A program made the position numbers and the translations under genes. Of a stretch of 6,159 nt of DNA, positions 1 through 4,023 are shown in pieces (positions within the stretch are counted from its first letter, which is position 1; every line of letters begins with the position of its first letter). Origin of the DNA: an uncultured Lachnospiraceae bacterium (lineage in GTDB: Bacteria > Bacillota_A > Clostridia > Lachnospirales > Lachnospiraceae). The stretch spans positions 1 through 6,159 of the forward strand of contig CAMOZF010000113.1 in the NCBI GenBank assembly GCA_946630765.1, written 5' to 3'. Below the pieces are notes generated by a model, which worked only from the letters and a program-made list of their open reading frames with translations, did not search any database and was not told where the DNA came from.

Positions 1-1479
1 TGTCTGCTTTTCTGTTTCGCAGTGCCGATCATTGCCAGCATCATCTATTTTATACTGCTGTTTTTCGGCCTTCCGGAGACCTGGATGCTTCTCGTGCTCC
101 CGGCGATTTCGGCGCTTGCGTATGTGCTTCTTCGGAAGCTCCTGATTCCGGCGGTCACAATCGTCAATGCCTGTATCACAGCGGTTTTCGGCGTATTTTT
201 CACGCTCTCCATGCTGCTGACGGGCGGAAGTGTGACAAGCATTACGTCGGGCGTCGTCAATCTGTTTTCGTTCCCGCTGTACCCGGGGCTGGTTCTTCTG
301 AATTTCATGGATCAGGCTGTGCTGATCATGGCGGCGGCCTTTGCGAATGAACTTCTGATGACCTGGGTATCGCTGCTTCTTCAGAAGCGGTATCGGACCT
401 TCCGCTCCGGACTGATGTGGGTGACGGCCATCGGTACGGTGGTGCTTCTTCTTTTTACTGTGCTGGATACGAGGCTTTATCTGAACCGGCCGGAGAAGCG
501 CTACAGCGGCCATGGCTTTTCCTACATGAACGGCTGGTCGAGCACGGATTTTTCGGACTATATGGTGTACAGCGAACCCGGAAAGCTTGCGAAGCTTGAC
601 CATCCCTCGTCATTTGTGATCGAGGAGCAGGAAGAAATGCCGGTCATGGACGGCGCGGAGGCCTGCTTCCCGCTGTATTCGGCGATCGCAAAGGCGGTTT
701 ACAAGGATATTGACAAGATTGAACTGCAGTACCAGAAGTTCCATCCGCAAACCGGTTCCCAGAAGAACGGCAAGGTGGTGAGCTTTACAAATACGATCAT
801 GGGCTTTGAACGTCTGATTATGTCGGACACGAAAAACTACGGAAAGGCGGATCTTTTCTTCGGCGCACGGCCGAGTCAGTCGCAGCTGGAGGACGCGAAG
901 GCCAGCGACGTTGAACTGCAGATCACACCGATCGGAAAAGAGGCCTTTGTCTTTTTCGTCGAGCCGGATAACCCGGTGTCGGATCTCAGTTCCGAAGATA
1001 TCCGGAAGATCTACAGCGGAGAGATTACAAACTGGTCAGAGCTTGGCGGGAAAAACCAGAAGATCACAGCCTTTCAGCGCCCGGAGAACTCCGGCTCGCA
1101 GACGATGATGAAGTACTTCATGGGCGACACGCCGCTTCAGGAGCCGAAAACCTATGAAACAATCGCCGCGATGGAAGGCGTCGTGAAAAATGTTGCGCAG
1201 TACAATAACGAGAAGGGCGCAATGGGCTATTCCTTCCGCTATTTTGTCGAGGATCTCCAGCAGGAGAATAATGTGAAGCTGCTTTCCGTGGACGGCGTGC
1301 AGCCGACGATTGAGAATATCGAGAACGGCAGCTATCCCCTGACAGTCGATCTCTGTCTGATCACGAGAGCGAACGATAAGAATCCGAACCCGAATATTCA
1401 GAAAATGGTCGATTACTGCCTGAGTGAAGAAGGGCAGGAGCTCATCCGGAAGACCGGATACGCGGGCCTTTCAGAGTGA
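1..1479 (+). CDS. Membrane-anchored PstS-like substrate-binding protein (5' partial)
   Basis: The frame is open from the first base, so the true start lies upstream; the GTG at 22 has no convincing ribosome binding site and is probably internal. Counting from the first codon, 492 residues are seen. Residues 1-157 hold about five or six hydrophobic segments (roughly 1-23, 27-44, 48-73, perhaps 85-101, 104-127 and 137-157). The basic stretch QKRYRTFR (128-135) before the last segment predicts that the C-terminal domain lies outside the cell. Residues ~205-490 resemble the PBP-like domain of PstS: a DGAEACFPLY start (217-226), IYSGEITNW (337-345), ENSGSQ (362-367) in the place of the phosphate-contacting loop, and KGAMGYS (405-411). 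Classic PstS is a lipoprotein or secreted protein, so a multi-spanning anchor is unusual. Ligand phosphate is an inference from the family; sensing rather than transport is possible. No pst transporter genes follow. It ends at TGA 1477-1479 and no clear terminator follows. Confidence 0.85.
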   Translation, partial: CLLFCFAVPIIASIIYFILLFFGLPETWMLLVLPAISALAYVLLRKLLIPAVTIVNACITAVFGVFFTLSMLLTGGSVTSITSGVVNLFSFPLYPGLVLLNFMDQAVLIMAAAFANELLMTWVSLLLQKRYRTFRSGLMWVTAIGTVVLLLFTVLDTRLYLNRPEKRYSGHGFSYMNGWSSTDFSDYMVYSEPGKLAKLDHPSSFVIEEQEEMPVMDGAEACFPLYSAIAKAVYKDIDKIELQYQKFHPQTGSQKNGKVVSFTNTIMGFERLIMSDTKNYGKADLFFGARPSQSQLEDAKASDVELQITPIGKEAFVFFVEPDNPVSDLSSEDIRKIYSGEITNWSELGGKNQKITAFQRPENSGSQTMMKYFMGDTPLQEPKTYETIAAMEGVVKNVAQYNNEKGAMGYSFRYFVEDLQQENNVKLLSVDGVQPTIENIENGSYPLTVDLCLITRANDKNPNPNIQKMVDYCLSEEGQELIRKTGYAGLSE

Positions 1480-1534
1480 TTGGCGCAGAAAACCGGCCCT
1501 CGGCTTCCATTTTCCAAACCGTCGAAAAAACCGC

Positions 1535-1563
1535 TTGACATTTTGCGAAGAATCCCTTATACT
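1535..1563 (+). promoter_or_regulatory. Sigma-A promoter of the tRNA-Pro/tRNA-Trp unit
   Basis: A perfect -35 TTGACA (1535-1540) is separated by exactly 17 bp from a -10 TATACT (1558-1563), one base from consensus. Transcription would start near 1570, leaving a leader of about 24 nt before tRNA-Pro. The strength fits a stable RNA unit. I see nothing recognisable at 1480-1534, between the upstream stop codon and this promoter. Confidence 0.9.
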
Positions 1564-1593
1564 ACCAGTTGTGCTTCGAAGAAAGAAGCTAAT

Positions 1594-1667
1594 CGAGGTG
1601 TGGCTCAGTTTGGTAGAGCGCTGCGTTCGGGACGCAGAGGTCGCAGGTTCAAATCCTGTCACCTCGA
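1594..1667 (+). tRNA. tRNA-Pro (anticodon CGG)
   Basis: A full cloverleaf can be folded. The acceptor stem pairs 1594-1600 with 1660-1666, with A1667 as discriminator. The D stem pairs 1603-1606 with 1616-1619. The anticodon stem pairs 1621-1625 with 1633-1637 around loop TTCGGGA, giving anticodon CGG at 1628-1630. The T stem pairs 1643-1647 with 1655-1659 around TTCAAAT. A C1-G72 first pair, A73 and G37 are typical of bacterial tRNA-Pro. CCA is not encoded, so it must be added after transcription. It reads CCG, which is a very common proline codon in the genes of this window. The tRNA-Trp gene begins 9 nt downstream and shares the promoter. Confidence 0.97.
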
Positions 1668-1676
1668 CTGTTTTAT

Positions 1677-1747
1677 AGGGGTATAGTTCAAGGGTAGAGC
1701 GACGGTCTCCAAAACCGTAAATGAGGGTTCGAATCCTTCTACCCCTG
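1677..1747 (+). tRNA. tRNA-Trp (anticodon CCA)
   Basis: The acceptor stem pairs 1677-1683 with 1740-1746, with discriminator G1747. The D stem is 1686-1689 with 1697-1700. The anticodon stem 1702-1706 pairs with 1714-1718 around loop CTCCAAA, giving anticodon CCA at 1709-1711. The T stem 1723-1727 pairs with 1735-1739 around TTCGAAT. A1-U72 with G73 is the usual identity set of bacterial tRNA-Trp. No 3' CCA is encoded (TAA follows). It is the second and last gene of a two-tRNA unit closed by the terminator just downstream. Confidence 0.97.
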
Positions 1748-1753
1748 TAAGCC

Positions 1754-1782
1754 AAAGCCGGCTGGTTTCCAGTCGGTTTTTT
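1754..1782 (+). terminator. Intrinsic terminator after the tRNA pair
   Basis: An 8-bp stem, CCGGCTGG (1758-1765) with CCAGTCGG (1769-1776), closes a 3-nt TTT loop with one G-U pair, and is followed directly by six T (1777-1782). Upstream A residues (1754-1756) can pair with part of the T run. It starts 6 nt after tRNA-Trp and separates the tRNA unit from the downstream nucleoside operon. Confidence 0.92.
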
Positions 1783-1817
1783 GTCGCCCGGAAGCGCTGA
1801 TTTCGTGCAGGGGATCA

Positions 1818-1846
1818 TTGACGAATCAGGGGGAAAGGAGTACAAT
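1818..1846 (+). promoter_or_regulatory. Sigma-A promoter of the deoD'-cdd operon
   Basis: A -35 TTGACG (1818-1823) and a -10 TACAAT (1841-1846), each one base from consensus, are spaced 17 bp apart. The predicted start near 1853 leaves a leader of about 29 nt that holds the ribosome binding site AAAGGAG (1869-1875), 6 nt before the ATG at 1882. I found no convincing operator palindrome or riboswitch in this short leader. Confidence 0.8.
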
Positions 1847-1881
1847 ACAGGAAGATATTCAGGCACAGAAAGGAGAGAATC

Positions 1882-2253
1882 ATGCCGGTACCGACCCCTC
1901 ATATTGAAGCAAAGCTCGGAGATTTTGCCGAAACCGTACTGATGCCCGGGGATCCTTTACGGGCGAAATTCATTGCCGAGAATTTTTTCGAGAACCCGGT
2001 TCTCGTGAATAATGTCCGAGGCGTCAACGGCTACACCGGAACCTGGCACGGAAAACGCGTTTCCGTCATGGCCTCCGGCATGGGCCAGCCCGCAATCGGC
2101 ATCTATTCCTATGAGCTTTTCAATTTCTACAATGTTGAAAAGAGCATCTGCACGGTCAGTGATTCCTTCATCTATCCCGAGGAAAATACGACGGCGGAGG
2201 AGCGGCAGAATTCCTTCACGGATATGATGGAAATCGCACTGGAGATCGCATGA
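1882..2253 (+). pseudogene. deoD: deoD-type purine nucleoside phosphorylase, internally deleted
   Basis: PNP (DeoD) cleaves purine nucleosides with phosphate to give base and (deoxy)ribose 1-phosphate. This frame encodes 123 residues where the hexameric family has about 236-239. Residues 1-89 match the DeoD N-terminus: His7, MPGDPLRAK with Gly23 and Arg27, and NNVRG with Arg46, which correspond to E. coli His4, Gly20, Arg24 and Arg43. At residue 90 it jumps to the C-terminal part: CTVSD with Asp94 (Asp204 in E. coli), then TTAEERQ with Arg108 (Arg217). About 113 residues are missing, including the RVGS segment (Arg87, Ser90) and the VEMEAA segment (Glu179-Glu181) that contact phosphate and ribose. 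The deletion is in frame and the flanks are otherwise undamaged, which suggests a recent event or an assembly error. A good ribosome binding site and promoter precede it, and its TGA overlaps the cdd start. Phosphorylase activity is unlikely; a folded remnant is not excluded. Confidence 0.85.
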
Positions 2254-2696
2254 GAAACGAAATGAACGATGCATTTATTGCCGGAATCTCCGATGAGGAG
2301 CTGATGGCGCTCGCCGAGGAAGCGAGAGAGAATTCCTATTCCCCCTATTCCGAATTCCGGGTCGGGGCCGCGCTTCTTGCGGCCGACGGAAAGGTCTATA
2401 CGGGCTGCAATATTGAAAATGCCGCCTATTCGCCGACAAACTGCGCGGAGCGCACCGCCTTTTTCAAGGCCGTCAGCGAAGGCGAGCGGCAGTTCTCGAA
2501 GATCGCGGTGATCGGCGGAAAGCGCGGGGAGAAGGGGGATTTCTGCGCGCCCTGCGGCGTCTGCCGGCAGGTGATGGCGGAATTCTGCGGCCCGGATTTC
2601 ATCATTCTTCTCGGAAAGCCCGGGGAGATCAGTGCCTTCACGCTCCCGGAGCTTCTGCCGAAAAGCTTTACCAAGATAAATCTGAACAAACAGTGA
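2250..2696 (+). CDS. cdd: Cytidine deaminase
   Basis: This cytosolic enzyme hydrolyses cytidine and deoxycytidine to uridine and deoxyuridine in pyrimidine salvage. The 148 residues fit the short, tetrameric Cdd class (about 130-150). FRVGAALL (36-43) and GCNIENAAY (52-60, substrate-binding Asn54 and Glu56) precede the catalytic zinc site: Cys65-Ala-Glu67 supplies one ligand and the proton-shuttling glutamate, and PCGVCRQ gives Cys102 and Cys105. All zinc ligands are present, so it should be active. I chose the ATG at 2250 because it overlaps the upstream TGA as ATGA, with GGAG at 2241-2244 in range; the ATG at 2262 is a possible alternative. Expression is probably coupled to translation of the shortened deoD frame. 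The next gene starts 7 nt after the stop. Confidence 0.96.
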   Translation: MRNEMNDAFIAGISDEELMALAEEARENSYSPYSEFRVGAALLAADGKVYTGCNIENAAYSPTNCAERTAFFKAVSEGERQFSKIAVIGGKRGEKGDFCAPCGVCRQVMAEFCGPDFIILLGKPGEISAFTLPELLPKSFTKINLNKQ

Positions 2697-2703
2697 GGAC
2701 AGC

Positions 2704-3468
2704 ATGCCATACAAATACGAAACACATCTGCATACCTGCATCAGCTCCGCCTGCGGACATTCAAAGGGCAGCGAATACATCGATTACTATAAGGCGCTCG
2801 GCTACGACGGCATCTTCGTGACGGACCATTTCTATCACGGAAATACCTGCGTGGACCGCAGCCTGCCCTGGCCCGACTGGGCGCACCGCTACTGCGAGTC
2901 CTACCGCGAGGCGAAGGCTGAGGGCGACAAAAAGGGCCTGAAGGTCTTTTTCGGCTGGGAAATCAGTTATGACGCGGAGGATTTCCTGATCTACGGTCTG
3001 GATGAAGAATGGCTGATCGCGCATCCCGAGGTGATCGAATGGGACCAGGCCGAGCAGTACCGGGAGATCAAAAAGGCCGGCGGCCTTGTCGTGCAGGCGC
3101 ATCCCTTCCGGGAGCGCGACTACATGACGGAGATCAAGCTGCACCCGTATCATTCGGACGCCTGGGAGGTCGCAAACGCCGGGAACGAGCCCTATCAGAA
3201 CCGCCTTGCCTATGATTACGCGAAGAAGATCGGCAAGACCATGACGGCCGGCTCGGACATTCACCGCGTCGGGTCGACCAGCTACGGCTGCGTGTTCGGA
3301 ATGATTACCGAAGAACCCCTGAACAGCGAGCAGGACTATGTGAAGCTGATCCTTTCCGGGCAGGGCTTCTCGATGAATGTTCCCGACGGCGTCTTTATGG
3401 TGCCTGAAAAGAAAGCCTATTTCCCGACCTATGAATTCGACCGGGAGCACCGCAGGGTGAAGCTTTGA
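2704..3468 (+). CDS. PHP-domain metal-dependent phosphoesterase
   Basis: The 254 residues form a single PHP domain, a TIM-barrel-like fold that uses two or three metal ions to hydrolyse phosphoesters. Metal-site motifs appear in the expected order: HLHT (His8, His10), TDH (Asp41, His42), GWEIS (Glu86), QAHPF (His133) and GSDIHR (Asp185, His187). There is no signal peptide or membrane segment, so it is probably cytosolic. Related proteins include histidinol phosphatase and TrpH/RNase AM-like nucleotidases; the sequence does not settle the substrate. No histidine biosynthesis gene is nearby, and cdd upstream makes a nucleotide-type substrate plausible but unproven. The start is supported by TGAGGA (2694-2699), which overlaps the cdd stop. 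It ends 15 nt before greA. Confidence 0.92.
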   Translation: MPYKYETHLHTCISSACGHSKGSEYIDYYKALGYDGIFVTDHFYHGNTCVDRSLPWPDWAHRYCESYREAKAEGDKKGLKVFFGWEISYDAEDFLIYGLDEEWLIAHPEVIEWDQAEQYREIKKAGGLVVQAHPFRERDYMTEIKLHPYHSDAWEVANAGNEPYQNRLAYDYAKKIGKTMTAGSDIHRVGSTSYGCVFGMITEEPLNSEQDYVKLILSGQGFSMNVPDGVFMVPEKKAYFPTYEFDREHRRVKL

Positions 3469-3483
3469 AGGAAGTATGAAGAA

Positions 3484-3981
3484 ATGAAACTGACAAAGGC
3501 AGATATTGAAAAGATACAGGAAGAAATCGATCACCGGAAGGGCGCGCTTCGGCAGGAGCTTCTGCACAACCTGAAAACCGCGCGGGCGCAGGGAGATCTT
3601 TCGGAAAATTTCGAATATACGATGGCCAAAAGGCTGAACAATCAGAACAACAGCCGTGTGCGGTATCTCGAGCGGATGATTCAGACCGCGGAGATCATCG
3701 AGGACACCTCCGCAGACGACGAGGTAGGCCTTGGAAAGGCCGTGACGATCTACATTTCCGAGGACGATGAGGAAGAAACCTACAAGATCGTCACCTCGAT
3801 CCGCGGCGACTCGATGCAGGGCAGGATCAGCGATGTGTCGCCGCTTGGAAAGGCCCTGATGGGCCACAAGGTCGGCGACACCGTGACGATCCTGGTCAGC
3901 GACAGCTACAGCTATGAGGCGGAGATCCGGAAGATCGAAGTCCTGCCGGACGACAATTCCGACAGCATCAGGCAGTATTGA
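3484..3981 (+). CDS. greA: GreA-family transcription elongation factor
   Basis: Gre factors enter the RNA polymerase secondary channel and stimulate cleavage of backtracked RNA. The 165 residues have the usual two parts. An N-terminal coiled coil (about 1-73) carries the tip motif GDLSENFEY (37-45), where Asp38 and Glu41 are the acidic residues that act at the polymerase active site. A C-terminal FKBP-like domain (about 80-155) includes SPLGKALMGHKVGDTV (119-134), the family hallmark. The coiled coil departs from standard GreA: SENFEY replaces SENAEY, and MAKRLNNQNNSRVRYLERMI follows. It may therefore be a lineage-specific paralogue rather than the main GreA; I recall similar copies in Lachnospiraceae but cannot search. 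The ribosome binding site GAAGGAAG (3467-3474) lies upstream, with a three-codon frame ATG AAG AAA TGA (3476-3487) between it and the start. Confidence 0.93.
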   Translation: MKLTKADIEKIQEEIDHRKGALRQELLHNLKTARAQGDLSENFEYTMAKRLNNQNNSRVRYLERMIQTAEIIEDTSADDEVGLGKAVTIYISEDDEEETYKIVTSIRGDSMQGRISDVSPLGKALMGHKVGDTVTILVSDSYSYEAEIRKIEVLPDDNSDSIRQY

Positions 3982-3987
3982 TTTATT

Positions 3988-4004
3988 TTAGATATTAGAT
4001 ATTA
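3988..4004 (+). repeat. AT-rich 7-bp tandem repeat in the greA-helicase gap
   Basis: TTAGATA occurs twice head to tail (3988-3994 and 3995-4001), followed by a partial third copy TTA. It lies in the 42-nt gap after greA and is far more AT-rich than its surroundings. It could keep the following ribosome binding site unstructured. There is no stem-loop with a T run, so the gap holds no intrinsic terminator and read-through into the helicase is expected. Confidence 0.6.
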
Positions 4005-4008
4005 AGAG

Positions 4009-4015
4009 AAGGAGG
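4009..4015 (+). promoter_or_regulatory. Consensus ribosome binding site of the helicase gene
   Basis: AAGGAGG matches the full anti-Shine-Dalgarno complement and lies 8 nt before the ATG at 4024. It decides that start: the next in-frame ATG, at 4138, has no comparable site and would remove part of the nuclease domain. Confidence 0.9.
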
Positions 4016-4023
4016 GGCGGACA

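Noticed and set aside
1480..1534. Possible terminator after the PstS-like gene
   Set aside because: Only a three-base GCC/GGC stem can be formed and no T run follows, so termination here is not supported.
1471..1902. A 143-codon reading frame on the minus strand
   Set aside because: It runs across both tRNA genes, the terminator and both promoters in antisense, and its product resembles no family I know; tRNA antisense often gives such spurious frames.
2761..3867. A long minus-strand frame of 368 codons
   Set aside because: It is antisense to the PHP gene and greA, both of which have intact catalytic motifs; high-GC codon bias makes long antisense frames common.
3988..4004. Seed of a CRISPR or larger repeat array
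   Set aside because: Only two full 7-bp copies with no spacers; no other repeat of suitable length was seen in the window.
3978..4005. Possible promoter for the helicase: TTGATT and TATTAA with a 16-bp spacer
   Set aside because: Both boxes match only four of six bases, and the start would fall inside the ribosome binding site; chance matches are likely in this AT-rich gap.
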